A DNA stretch of 64,000 bases from Salirhabdus salicampi. Lineage in GTDB: Bacteria > Bacillota > Bacilli > Bacillales > Alkalibacillaceae. This document shows, in pieces, positions 16,541 through 25,616 of this stretch. A program made the position numbers and the translations under genes. The stretch spans positions 1,054,001 through 1,118,000 of the forward strand of contig NZ_JANBWE010000001.1 in NCBI RefSeq assembly GCF_024259515.1. Reading direction: 5' to 3'. The notes beneath the pieces were generated by a model, which did not search any database, had not been told where the DNA came from, and was given only the letters and a program-made list of their open reading frames with translations. Position 1 is the first letter of the stretch; each line of letters begins with the position of its first letter.

Positions 16541-17713
16541 ATGGATGCTGTTTTAAAAATACCATGTACCTATATGCGTGGAGGAACTAGCAAAGGATTG
16601 GTTGTCCGAGAAGAAGACCTGCCAGATTCAAAATCTGAGCGGGATCAAATATTGTTACGAATTTTTGGTAGTCCAGATAAACGACAAACTGATGGTATTG
16701 GAGGAGGCACTTCTCTAACAAGCAAACTTTGTATAGTTGGTAACCCAACGCATAACGATGCACATATCAATTATACATTCGGTCAAGTAAGTATTGATAA
16801 ACCCGAGATTGACTACAAGCCTACTTGTGGGAATATGTCAACATGTGTTGGTCTATACGCGGCAGAGGAGGGCTATGTTAAACTAGTCGATCCTATTACT
16901 ACTGTTAAAATCTATAACACTAACACGAAAAAGATGATAGAAGTAGATATCCCTGTAGAAAACGGAAAGGTAAAATACGATGGAGATTTTTCTATTGATG
17001 GTGTTCCTGGTACTGCTTCGAAAATGGTCGTGAATTTCGTAAATTCAGGGGGAGCTATTACAGGAAACCTGCTTCCTACCGGAAATGTAAAGGATGTTGT
17101 CACGATAAACGATGGTCGAGAGTTTGTCGTATCGGTAATTGATTGTGCAAACTTAGTTGTATTCGTTGATGCAGAGCAGTTCGGTTTAAGTGGTGCTGAA
17201 GTTGGTGATGAATTCCACCAAAACGATATAGCAACTACAATAGAAGCCATTCGCGTTGAAGTAGGGTTCAAACTTGGACTATTTCCTGACAAAAGTAAAG
17301 TTTCTCCTACATCACATGCGATACCAAAAATAGCATTAGTTGCCAAACCACAAAGTTATACGAATAAAACGGGTGAACATATAAAAGCAAGTGAGATTGA
17401 TTTAGTTGGTAGATATATATCAATGGGAATTTTACATGAAGCGTTCGCAGTAAGTGGAGGTTGTGCACTTGCAGCTGCTTCACAAATCCCTGGATCTATC
17501 GTTAATCAAATCCTAAATGGAGTGATAAAAGATTCAATTAATATAGGTCATCCTTCCGGAATTATAAATGTAGAATCAACCGTTGTGGGAGAAGAGCCTA
17601 ACTACTTAGTTGAAAGAGCTGCAATTGGTAGAACTGCTCGGAGAATAATGGATGGTTATGCCTATGTTCATAACTTAAAACATACAACAGCAAAAATGGA
17701 AACACATACGTAA
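16541..17713 (+). CDS. PrpF-family isomerase (second of three)
   Basis: 390-residue PrpF-type isomerase with the classical TYMRGGTSKGLVVREEDLP start motif, SPDKRQTDGIGGG, the catalytic-cysteine loop PTCGNMSTCVG, LLPTGNVKDVV and the end motifs IGHPSGIINVES and AAIGRTARRIMDG. It is closer to typical PrpF than the first copy. It follows the transporter genes by 25 bases and has its own AGGAGG site. Candidate reactions are those known for the family: 2-methylaconitate isomerisation, methylitaconate isomerisation or oxalomesaconate tautomerisation. Confidence 0.88.
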   Translation: MDAVLKIPCTYMRGGTSKGLVVREEDLPDSKSERDQILLRIFGSPDKRQTDGIGGGTSLTSKLCIVGNPTHNDAHINYTFGQVSIDKPEIDYKPTCGNMSTCVGLYAAEEGYVKLVDPITTVKIYNTNTKKMIEVDIPVENGKVKYDGDFSIDGVPGTASKMVVNFVNSGGAITGNLLPTGNVKDVVTINDGREFVVSVIDCANLVVFVDAEQFGLSGAEVGDEFHQNDIATTIEAIRVEVGFKLGLFPDKSKVSPTSHAIPKIALVAKPQSYTNKTGEHIKASEIDLVGRYISMGILHEAFAVSGGCALAAASQIPGSIVNQILNGVIKDSINIGHPSGIINVESTVVGEEPNYLVERAAIGRTARRIMDGYAYVHNLKHTTAKMETHT

Positions 17714-17771
17714 ATGATAATTTAATAACATACTTAAATTACACCGTTGACTTCATGGAGAGGGGGTTAAT

Positions 17772-18809
17772 ATGAAAACACAACAGTATCATGTCCTTCA
17801 ATCACGATATCTTGAAGTCGGTAAAAAAGCTTTAATGAAGACTGGCGTACCAGAAGAACATGCTGACATTGAGATGAAATCTTTGCTGGAAAGTGACCTT
17901 CGTGGTGTATTTACACATGGAATATTTAGACTCCCTCGATATATCTAGAACAATTAAAGTCTCACTTTATTAATCCATCACCGAATATACAAAACGTAAA
18001 TGAAAATAGCCTCGTGGAAATGATAGATGGAAATCATGGTATAGGGCCCGTAGTAAGCACTATTGCACATGAAAAGAGCCGTTAGAAAAAGTTTAAAACA
18101 TGGTGTAGGTGTCGTTGGTGTACAAAAAAGCAATCATTTTGGTAGAGCTGCATATTTTGCCGAAATTGCAACTAAACAAAATCAAAATAGGAATTGTCTT
18201 TACAAATAGATCCCCTATCATAGCTCCAACAGGAAGTAATAAACGACTAATAGGTAACAACCCTTGGTCAGTTTCAGTTCCAACCACAGAAAACCCTATC
18301 ACCCTAGATCAAGCCAATACAATTTAGTTTCTAAAGGAAAATTGAGGATAGCAAAACGTAATGGAGAATCTATACCACTTGGATGGGCACTTGATTCGTC
18401 AGGTCAACCAACTACAGATACCGCTGAAGCATTAAAAGGGAATGTTCTGCCCATAGGAGAGTATAAAGGGTATGGGATTGCATTGATGGTGGAAATTTTA
18501 AGTGGTGTTCTGACCGGTGCCGACTTTAGTACGAAAATGGTAGATCATGATGCAGACGGCAAAAGAAATGTTGGTCACCTATTTATCAGTTTAAACTTGG
18601 AGCATTTTACAGATCCAGTTACCTTTCAATCTAGACTAGCGGAACTTACTGATTCTATTAAAAATGCACCTCGAGTTAATGAAGAGCAAGAGGTTTTTCT
18701 TCCGGGAGAACAAGAAATGAGAGTTAAAGCTAACCAACAACCTGATCATGTATACCTTACAGACAGGAGTTATCAAGTTTTTAAGACTTTATGCAGGGAT
18801 TATGTTTAA
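17772..18809 (+). pseudogene. Broken Ldh2-type (malate/L-lactate) dehydrogenase
   Basis: The pieces together give a near full-length member of the Ldh2/AllD/DlgD NAD(P)-dependent 2-hydroxyacid dehydrogenase family (about 340 residues). The frame begins at ATG 17772 (DLRGVFTHGIFRLPRYI) but stops at 17946. It continues one frame over (LEQLKSHFINPSPN, then DGNHGIGPV), stops again near 18085, resumes with GVQKSNHFGRAAYFA, shifts in an A-rich stretch near 18180, continues with SVPTTENPITLDQANTI, and shifts once more near 18327 into GKLRIAKRNGESIPLGWALD. At least four lesions make it non-functional unless they are sequencing errors. A good ribosome site (AGGGGG) remains. Confidence 0.85.
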
Positions 18810-18982
18810 TCAACATTGAGTATTCCATATGAGGAATATGTAAAAATAAATCTAAATGAATTCGGTGCAGATTATACTGGAACATAATTTGAACATGATT
18901 TTAAAAAATATACGCCCATTCTTAACCTATTAATCTCGTTTACAAACAAGTCATTTATTAATTTCTTTGGGAGATGATTTTC

Positions 18983-19933
18983 ATGAAAATTGTCATACTT
19001 GATGATTGGAATAAAGTATATTCAAACCATGAACAAGTAGAAAGGCTAAAATCAATAGGCGAAGTTGAGTTGTATCATGATCACGTAAAAAGTGAAGATC
19101 AACTTATTAATCGATTACGTGATGCAGATATTGTTATTCCTATTAGAGAACGTAGTAAGTTTAGTAAGAGAGTGATCGAAAATTTACCTAACCTTAAATT
19201 AATAGCCCAAACTGGTACTGGAATTGCCCATATTGACAAAGAGGCAGCAAAACAACGCGGATTACCTATAGCAGTTACCCCGGGAGGTTCTACGGATTCA
19301 GTCGCTGAACTCACATTTGCACTAATGCTTTCTTGTATGAGATCTATTCCCTACGGTCAGGACAGAATGATGAAAGGTGAATGGCCTCCTATTATTGGTG
19401 GTGAATTAAGTGGTAAAACAATAGGGATTATCGGTTTGGGTAAAATCGGAACCGAAGTGGCTAGACGAGCTAAGGCTTTCAAAATGGAAGTCATTGCCTG
19501 GGGACCAACGTTAACAAAGGAAAGGGCTAATGAACACAATATCCATTACGTATCATTACAAGAGCTACTGACCAAATCCGATGTTATTTCTTTACACGTC
19601 CGACTTGTACCAGAAACGACACGCTTATTAACAAAGGAACATTTCCAACTAATGAAAGATACAAGCATCCTTATCAATACTGCAAGAGGAAAAGTTATTA
19701 ATGAACAAGATTTAATTTGGGCTTTAGAAAATAATGAAATTGGAGGTGCAGGTCTAGACGTATTCGAGGAAGAACCAATCAGTCCGAACAATCCCCTTTT
19801 ACAATTAAATGAAAAAGTTGTGGTGTCACCGCATATAGGTTGGACTTCAAAAGAGGTATTTGACCGTTTTTTAACTCTTTGTGTAGATAACATTGTTCAT
19901 TTTGTCAATGGAGAGCCAGTGAACTTAAAGTAA
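18983..19933 (+). CDS. D-2-hydroxyacid dehydrogenase (NAD-binding)
   Basis: Reduces a 2-oxoacid to a D-2-hydroxyacid or the reverse. 316 residues from ATG 18983, which has GGGAG nine bases upstream (ATG 18974 would abut that site). The NAD-binding motif is GIIGLGKIGTEVARRA near residues 143-158. The catalytic set is Arg in NTARGKVIN, Glu in GLDVFEEEP and His in SPHIGWTS. Family members include phosphoglycerate and glyoxylate/hydroxypyruvate reductases; the substrate here is not readable. Its position after the broken Ldh2 gene and before an isopropylmalate-type dehydrogenase puts it in the same acid pathway. Confidence 0.85.
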   Translation: MKIVILDDWNKVYSNHEQVERLKSIGEVELYHDHVKSEDQLINRLRDADIVIPIRERSKFSKRVIENLPNLKLIAQTGTGIAHIDKEAAKQRGLPIAVTPGGSTDSVAELTFALMLSCMRSIPYGQDRMMKGEWPPIIGGELSGKTIGIIGLGKIGTEVARRAKAFKMEVIAWGPTLTKERANEHNIHYVSLQELLTKSDVISLHVRLVPETTRLLTKEHFQLMKDTSILINTARGKVINEQDLIWALENNEIGGAGLDVFEEEPISPNNPLLQLNEKVVVSPHIGWTSKEVFDRFLTLCVDNIVHFVNGEPVNLK

Positions 19934-19986
19934 ATCAATAGAAGCATTCAATATTGCCATAAATTGATATAAGGAGAGACTGTTTA

Positions 19987-21093
19987 ATGGGAAAATACGT
20001 CTTAGGTGTAATGAAAGGGGATGGAATTGGCCCCGAAATCGTTACAGAAACTGTAAAAGTAATAAAAGCAGTAGAATCCGTTTTTGATAATTTAAAATTT
20101 GAGCTTATAGAACTTCCGGTAGGATTGCATGCTTATGAAACATTCGGTTCAACCTTGCCTGAAGAGACGGTAAAACAGTTGAAGCAGTGTGATGCTGGTA
20201 TTTTAGGACCATTAACTACGCACAGTTACGAGAAGGATAATCCAAATACTGTGAATGCAAGTGGATCGTTGCGAAAAAGGTTTGACTTGTACGCAAACAT
20301 TCGTCCTGCTCGAACGTTTCCAGGTGTGCAAACTAAATACAGTGATATTGATCTCGTAATTGTTAGAGAGAACACAGAAGGAATGTATGCTGATAGAAAT
20401 TTATACTACGGAAATGGTGAGTTTATGCCGGATCCAGATACTGTTTTATCAATGCGTGTAGTTACTAGAAAGGGAAGCGAAAGAATTTCCCGCGTAGGGT
20501 TAGAGCTTGCCAATGCAAGGAAGAAAAAATACGCAAGCTTAGTTCATAAGATGAATGTGCTGGACAAAGGATGCGGTTTGTTTGTTAATAGTGCCAAACA
20601 AATAGCAGAAACTTATCCAAAGGTTAAAATTGATGACTATCATGTTGATGCTTTTGCTTTACATCTAGTTCAACGACCAGAAGATTTTGATGTCATTATT
20701 ACTACAAATATGTTTGGAGATATTTTGTCTGATTTAACAGCAGGATTAGTTGGCGGACTGGGCTTGGCTCCGGGATTAAACCTTGGGGACAATTTCATGT
20801 TAGCACAAGCTACCCACGGATCGGCACCAACTATTGCAGATCAAGGGATTGCTAACCCTTCAGCAGAAATCTTATCTGCGAAGATGATGCTTGAGTGGTT
20901 AAGTATACGAAATGACGATGAAACGCCATTGAAGGCAGCACAACTAATTGAGAATGCAGTTGATCACGTATTAGCCAAAGGTATTAAAACTCCTGACTTA
21001 AACGGGAAAGCATCAACATCACAATTCGGAGATGCCTTAGTTGAATATATCATTGGTAAATCTGTACCGATAAAGGGGGTCTCCTATTCATAG
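19987..21093 (+). CDS. Isocitrate/isopropylmalate dehydrogenase family protein
   Basis: NAD-dependent beta-decarboxylating hydroxyacid dehydrogenase of 368 residues. Features are the GDGIGPEIV start, GSLRKRFDLYANIRPAR (substrate arginines), IVRENTEGMY, the catalytic Lys region VHKMNVLDKG, the metal-site aspartates in TTNMFGDILSDL and the nucleotide loop HGSAPTIADQGIANPSA. LeuB belongs to an ilv-leu operon, absent here, so this is more likely a catabolic member (tartrate/malate/isocitrate or homoisocitrate type). It would oxidise and decarboxylate the 2-hydroxyacid product of the PrpD/PrpF steps. AAGGAG ribosome site at the correct distance. Confidence 0.87.
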   Translation: MGKYVLGVMKGDGIGPEIVTETVKVIKAVESVFDNLKFELIELPVGLHAYETFGSTLPEETVKQLKQCDAGILGPLTTHSYEKDNPNTVNASGSLRKRFDLYANIRPARTFPGVQTKYSDIDLVIVRENTEGMYADRNLYYGNGEFMPDPDTVLSMRVVTRKGSERISRVGLELANARKKKYASLVHKMNVLDKGCGLFVNSAKQIAETYPKVKIDDYHVDAFALHLVQRPEDFDVIITTNMFGDILSDLTAGLVGGLGLAPGLNLGDNFMLAQATHGSAPTIADQGIANPSAEILSAKMMLEWLSIRNDDETPLKAAQLIENAVDHVLAKGIKTPDLNGKASTSQFGDALVEYIIGKSVPIKGVSYS

Positions 21094-21151
21094 ATTAGCA
21101 ATTTTGTTTATCTAAATTCATTAATAATCTAAATTGGAAGGATGATGAAAT

Positions 21152-22678
21152 TTGAAGACATTCGAAAATGAGACTCAATATGATGTGGTTGTAGTAGGAG
21201 CAGGTAACGCAGCACTTACCGCGGCTATTTCAGCAAAACAACGTGGTGCAAATGTATTAGTGTTGGAGAAATCTACCGAAGAATTAAGAGGAGGAAATAC
21301 TAGATTTACAGGTGGAATATTTAGATGTACGTACAATAGCATGGATGAATTAGCCGAAATTGTTGGTGAGGACAATGATGTCTCCGATCAGGTAACAGCC
21401 ACACCATATAGTGAAGAAGACTTCACTAATGATATACAACGTACAGCAGGAGGAAGAGCTGATTCCGAACTTACGAAAGCATTAGTTAGTCGTTCTTACC
21501 AAACCGTATTATGGATGTCTAAACTAGGAGTACCATGGGAATATAACCAAGGAGTGGGCACGGTTAAAACAGAAGGGAAGAAGACTGTATTACCATTTGG
21601 AGCAGCAGTTAGAGTTGTCCATGAAGGTGTAGGTCTTTCCCAAAAATTATTTGAAATTGCAAATAAAGAGGGTATTGAAATTTTATATGAAGCTGAGGCC
21701 AAGAAACTACTTGTTTCAGAAGATAATTCCGTTAAAGGTGTACAAATACGTACAAAAGAAGGAATTAAAGAGATTTCTAGTAACGCAGTAATTCTAGCAA
21801 GTGGAGGATTTCAAGCTAGTCCTGAAATGAGAACCGCTTATTTAGGACCTGATTGGTCACTAGTGAAAGTACGCGGAACACGTTTTAACACTGGAGAAAT
21901 GATTCGATCCGCTTTCGAAATTGGCGCACAGCCTTACGGTGAATTTTCAGGAAAACACGCAACACCAATAAGTGCAGATGCACCAGATTATGGGGATTTA
22001 GCTTTAACGGATAGAACCAATCGTTTGTCATATCACTTTGGTATTATGTTGAATTTAGATGGAAAGCGGTTTGTGGATGAGGGCGAAGATAAAAATACTC
22101 ACACATACGCTAAATTTGGAGAGAAAATTTTACAACAAAAGAACGCAATTGCCTTTCAACTCTTTGATCGCAAATCATTTGAACTATTAGAACCACGTTA
22201 CTCTACAAGTACTCCGATAGAAGGCGACACGATTGCAGAAGTCGGAACACAATTAGAGGAAAAATATAAATTCATGGGCTTCAATAAGGAAGAGTTCTTA
22301 AAAACCGTTGAGGAATATAATCATGCTGTCCAAGGTGGAGAATTTAATCCTGATATTCTCGATAAAAAACATACATCAGGTTTGCAAATTAATAAAACAA
22401 ATTGGGCACGAAAAATTAATGAAGGGCCTTTCCGTGTCTATCCTGTAACTGGTGGGATAACCTTTACTTTTGGTGGAGTTCGTATTAATACAGATGCAGA
22501 GGTACTTGATTCCTTGGACCGCCCAATACCTGGTCTATATTCAACAGGTGAAATGACAGGAGGATTTTTCTATCAAAATTACCCTATGGGTAGTGGATTA
22601 ACACGGGGTGCTGTATTTGGTAAGACAGCAGGTGAAAAAGCAGCTATTCATGCAGCATCGAAAAGTGTTCATAGCTAA
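21152..22678 (+). CDS. FAD-dependent dehydrogenase, TcuA (tricarballylate dehydrogenase)-like
   Basis: Flavoprotein of 508 residues from the fumarate reductase/succinate dehydrogenase group. The FAD motif VVVGAGNAALTAAISA is at residues 13-28, followed by EKSTEELRGGNTRFTGG. The C-terminal FAD-capping region has FGGVRINTDAEVL, GLYSTGEMTGG and YPMGSGLTRGAVFGK. The GGNTRFTGG and GNAAL variants are typical of TcuA, which oxidises tricarballylate to cis-aconitate in Salmonella. The electron-transfer partner TcuB is absent. TTG start after GGATGATG. Placed beside PrpF and the tricarboxylate transporter, it supports an aconitate-related substrate. Confidence 0.8.
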   Translation: MKTFENETQYDVVVVGAGNAALTAAISAKQRGANVLVLEKSTEELRGGNTRFTGGIFRCTYNSMDELAEIVGEDNDVSDQVTATPYSEEDFTNDIQRTAGGRADSELTKALVSRSYQTVLWMSKLGVPWEYNQGVGTVKTEGKKTVLPFGAAVRVVHEGVGLSQKLFEIANKEGIEILYEAEAKKLLVSEDNSVKGVQIRTKEGIKEISSNAVILASGGFQASPEMRTAYLGPDWSLVKVRGTRFNTGEMIRSAFEIGAQPYGEFSGKHATPISADAPDYGDLALTDRTNRLSYHFGIMLNLDGKRFVDEGEDKNTHTYAKFGEKILQQKNAIAFQLFDRKSFELLEPRYSTSTPIEGDTIAEVGTQLEEKYKFMGFNKEEFLKTVEEYNHAVQGGEFNPDILDKKHTSGLQINKTNWARKINEGPFRVYPVTGGITFTFGGVRINTDAEVLDSLDRPIPGLYSTGEMTGGFFYQNYPMGSGLTRGAVFGKTAGEKAAIHAASKSVHS

Positions 22679-22723
22679 TAGTTCTGTTGTTGTTACGATT
22701 TTAGTGTAAAGGAGATTATGGAT

Positions 22724-23884
22724 ATGTCTCAATTTAAAGTTCCATGTAGTGTATACCGCGGGGGAACAAGTCGTGGACTGTTTTTCCATAAAAAAGATTT
22801 ACCTGACAATATAGAACAACAAAACCATATCTTTTTAACAGGTATAGATGCTTATAATTCAACCCAAGTAGATGGACTTGGTGGAGGTAATTCTCACACC
22901 AGTAAGGTTGTTGTTATTTCTCCCCCTTCTGTTGATGGAGTAGATATTGATTACACTTTTTATCAGATTGGTGTCGGGGAAGAAATTGTAGATGATAATG
23001 GTACATGTGGAAATTTAATGGCAGCAGTTGGTGCTTTTGCTATTGAGGAAAAGTTAGTAAAAGTTGAGGATGATGCTGATCAAGTTGATGTAACCGTTTA
23101 TAATACAAACATTGAAAAGATAATTAGTTTAACAGTTCCTGTAGAAAATGGGAATGCAAAGGTAGAAGGGGATTACAAGCTACAAGGTTTAACAAAACCA
23201 GGAGCTAAATATCTATTAAATATTAATGAACCTGGTGGAGGAAAGACGGGAAAAACATTATCTTTAGGACCAAGACAAAAAGTAACTACTAAAAAAGCAA
23301 CCTATGATGTTTCATTCGTAGATATTGTAAATCCGACTGTTTTTGTTTCTAGTACTGAACTTGGTATCAAAGGCGTGGAACCTAATCATGAATTAAGTAA
23401 TAACCAAGAGCTTTTAGAAGAACTGGAAGCGATTCGTTGTGATATCTCAGTTAAGGCTGGAATGGCTCAAAGCATTGAAGAGGCTCATCAAGCTCCAGCT
23501 ATTCCAAAGATTGGAATATTATCCGAACCACAAGATTATGTGACATCAGAAGGAAGACTTATAAAGGGTAATGAAGTTGATATTGTTGTGAAAATGCTTT
23601 CAATGGGACGTTTCCATCGTACATCGCCTGCAAGCTGTCTCTATAATATTGCTTCATCTACTTTATTAAGAGGGACCGTTCCAAATCAAATGTCCAGCTT
23701 TTCATCTAATAGTTATGAGCAGACAGTTAGAATAGGACATCCGGAAGGAATCGTTGAAGTTCGAGTGCGTTTAACAGAAGATGGTCAAGACATAGCTTTT
23801 GTTGGTCTTGATCGAACTGCTCGAAAGATTTTGAAGGGTGAGTTATACGTCCCTACACGAGATACAGATAAGAATATAAGCTAA
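22724..23884 (+). CDS. PrpF-family isomerase (third of three)
   Basis: 386 residues, the most divergent of the three copies. N-terminal motif SVYRGGTSRGLFFHKKDLP, catalytic-cysteine loop GTCGNLMAAVGAFAI, then a VSFVDIVNPTVFV strand and C-terminal IGHPEGIVEV and LDRTARKILKG. The LLPTGN motif of the other two is replaced by LSLGPRQ, which suggests a different substrate. I use ATG 22724, nine bases after AAAGGAG, not ATG 22718, which is only three bases from it. It is the last gene of the island; a hairpin follows. Confidence 0.85.
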   Translation: MSQFKVPCSVYRGGTSRGLFFHKKDLPDNIEQQNHIFLTGIDAYNSTQVDGLGGGNSHTSKVVVISPPSVDGVDIDYTFYQIGVGEEIVDDNGTCGNLMAAVGAFAIEEKLVKVEDDADQVDVTVYNTNIEKIISLTVPVENGNAKVEGDYKLQGLTKPGAKYLLNINEPGGGKTGKTLSLGPRQKVTTKKATYDVSFVDIVNPTVFVSSTELGIKGVEPNHELSNNQELLEELEAIRCDISVKAGMAQSIEEAHQAPAIPKIGILSEPQDYVTSEGRLIKGNEVDIVVKMLSMGRFHRTSPASCLYNIASSTLLRGTVPNQMSSFSSNSYEQTVRIGHPEGIVEVRVRLTEDGQDIAFVGLDRTARKILKGELYVPTRDTDKNIS

Positions 23885-23937
23885 TATCTTTTAAGAGATT
23901 AATTGGAAATTAGTTTCTTATACTTGTTGAAGGTGGT

Positions 23938-23963
23938 GTTGAGGTAATTAACATCACCTCAAC
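23938..23963 (+). terminator. Probable terminator at the end of the catabolic island
   Basis: Stem GTTGAGGT/ACCTCAAC with a 10-base loop, followed by a T-rich stretch. The T run is weak, so confidence is moderate. Confidence 0.45.
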
Positions 23964-24023
23964 TCGTTTCGTTCTTATAATATTAACATCTTGTGCGTGG
24001 GATCATCTAAAGAGGGTGGATAG

Positions 24024-25190
24024 ATGCGATTATTTTGGATAATCATAATATGTCAGACCTTATTTTCAATTGCTTTAAGAGGTTCAAGACCTATCGTTTC
24101 ATTGTATGCAGACGTTATTGGTGCTTCTACCCTATTTATAGGATTACTAATTGCTTCATTTGCTTTTTTACCAATGCTCGTTGCTATACAAGCTGGAAAG
24201 TGGCTGGATTATTATGGTGCGAAGAAGATGACGATAATTGGCGGTACAGGCATGTTAATCTCGCTTGCTTTACCAGTATGGATTCCTACATTACCAGTTT
24301 TATTTATTAATCAATTATTAATTGGAATATCCCATGTTTGTGTTCTGATATCACTACAGAAAACCATAGGGAATTTAGATGGAAATAGAGATAAACTCAT
24401 TGCATCTTTTAGTATAGCAGGGGCACTTGGTGAATTTTTAGGCCCACTTTCTACAGGTTTCTTATATGAAAATGCCGGATTTCAATGGACATTTTTCATA
24501 ATGGCTTTAACAGTTATTGCAGGGGTAATCTGTATTTTTTTTGCTACTATAACTGACCAAGCGAAAATTGTGGAAAAAGAAAGTCATATTAACAATGGCA
24601 CATGGCGTTTGCTCAAAGAAGCTAACTTAAGAAACGCTTTAATTATTAGTGGTTTAGTTTTATATTCAAAAGATTTATTTATCGGTTATTTCCCGGTTTA
24701 CGGGAATAGCATTGGGCTTAGTCCATCAGAAATAGGGATAGTGATTTCAATGCTATCGGCAATCGCCGTAGTTATTAGATTTCTCCAGTTTATTCTCGTT
24801 CAGCATTTTGGAAGATCTATGCTGATGATGGTTACATTAATTATTAGTGGAATAGCCTTTTTATTTATTCCTTTAACCGAAAACTTTATTATTTTAATGC
24901 TTCTATCTTGTCTGCTTGGTGTAGGACTAGGATTAGGGCAACCACTAAGTATTGTCTATACTCTAAATGTTAGCGACCCGAAAAGGCATGGCGAGGTTTT
25001 AGGATTAAGATTAACCTTTAATCGTGGCTCGCAATTTATAGCGCCTTTTATTTTTGGTATCATTGGGCAAGTAGGCGGAATGATTGCTGCCTTTGGAGTT
25101 AGCGGAATCTTCCTTTTAATCGGTTCTTATTTCACCCGTATGAAAGATGATGATAGTTCATCTAGTGATAGTAGGGAAGGAAAAAAATAA
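24024..25190 (+). CDS. MFS transporter
   Basis: Membrane protein of 388 residues with about 12 hydrophobic segments. After segment 2 it has the MFS loop GKWLDYYGAKKM, a variant of the GxxxDRxGRR signature. The C-terminus is charged (KDDDSSSSDSREGKK). Its order after the PrpF gene, on the same strand with a 140-base gap and a hairpin between, makes it either an extra carrier for the pathway or an independent drug or metabolite exporter. The substrate is unknown. Confidence 0.8.
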   Translation: MRLFWIIIICQTLFSIALRGSRPIVSLYADVIGASTLFIGLLIASFAFLPMLVAIQAGKWLDYYGAKKMTIIGGTGMLISLALPVWIPTLPVLFINQLLIGISHVCVLISLQKTIGNLDGNRDKLIASFSIAGALGEFLGPLSTGFLYENAGFQWTFFIMALTVIAGVICIFFATITDQAKIVEKESHINNGTWRLLKEANLRNALIISGLVLYSKDLFIGYFPVYGNSIGLSPSEIGIVISMLSAIAVVIRFLQFILVQHFGRSMLMMVTLIISGIAFLFIPLTENFIILMLLSCLLGVGLGLGQPLSIVYTLNVSDPKRHGEVLGLRLTFNRGSQFIAPFIFGIIGQVGGMIAAFGVSGIFLLIGSYFTRMKDDDSSSSDSREGKK

Positions 25191-25388
25191 AATGTTGGCC
25201 TTTACTTATCGCTACTAGATTTAAACGAGCATTTCCTTGATACATAGGTCTATTATTTGGAAGTGTATAGTTTACAAGGTTATACAAAAAATAATGAAAA
25301 TGAATGGAAAAGAATTATGTGTTTAAGGGTTATAGTTGTAGCTTGTGTTTAATTGATAAGATAAAAGATCTTAAGAATAAATAATCAT

Positions 25389-25423
25389 AAACTGGAGTTG
25401 TCGTACGCGGCAGCTCCAGTTTA
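25389..25423 (+). terminator. Rho-independent-like hairpin after the MFS gene
   Basis: Stem AAACTGGAG/CTCCAGTTT with a loop of about 17 bases. It lies 200 bases after the MFS gene; the rest of the gap 25191-25616 is AT-rich and has no gene that I can see. Confidence 0.6.
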
Positions 25424-25616
25424 TGTTGAAAATTTGATTTTTACACTACGAAAATCAATGATGTTCAAACAAATCAAATGGATTAAATTTACTTTTTAAA
25501 TAAATTTTTCAATTTTTGGTGTACTAACTTTATTAGGGAAACAATAACCTTTTTAAAAAGGGGTTAATGGCGAAAACGTCTTATTAAAATCCCAAACATA
25601 TTAAGGAGGTAAATTG

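Noticed and set aside
16912-17346. Minus-strand frame of 144 codons opposite the second PrpF gene
   Set aside because: Antisense shadow of a well-supported gene.
24035-24310. Alternative-frame 91-codon frame inside the MFS gene
   Set aside because: The in-frame MFS gene has membrane segments and motifs; this frame is cysteine-rich noise.
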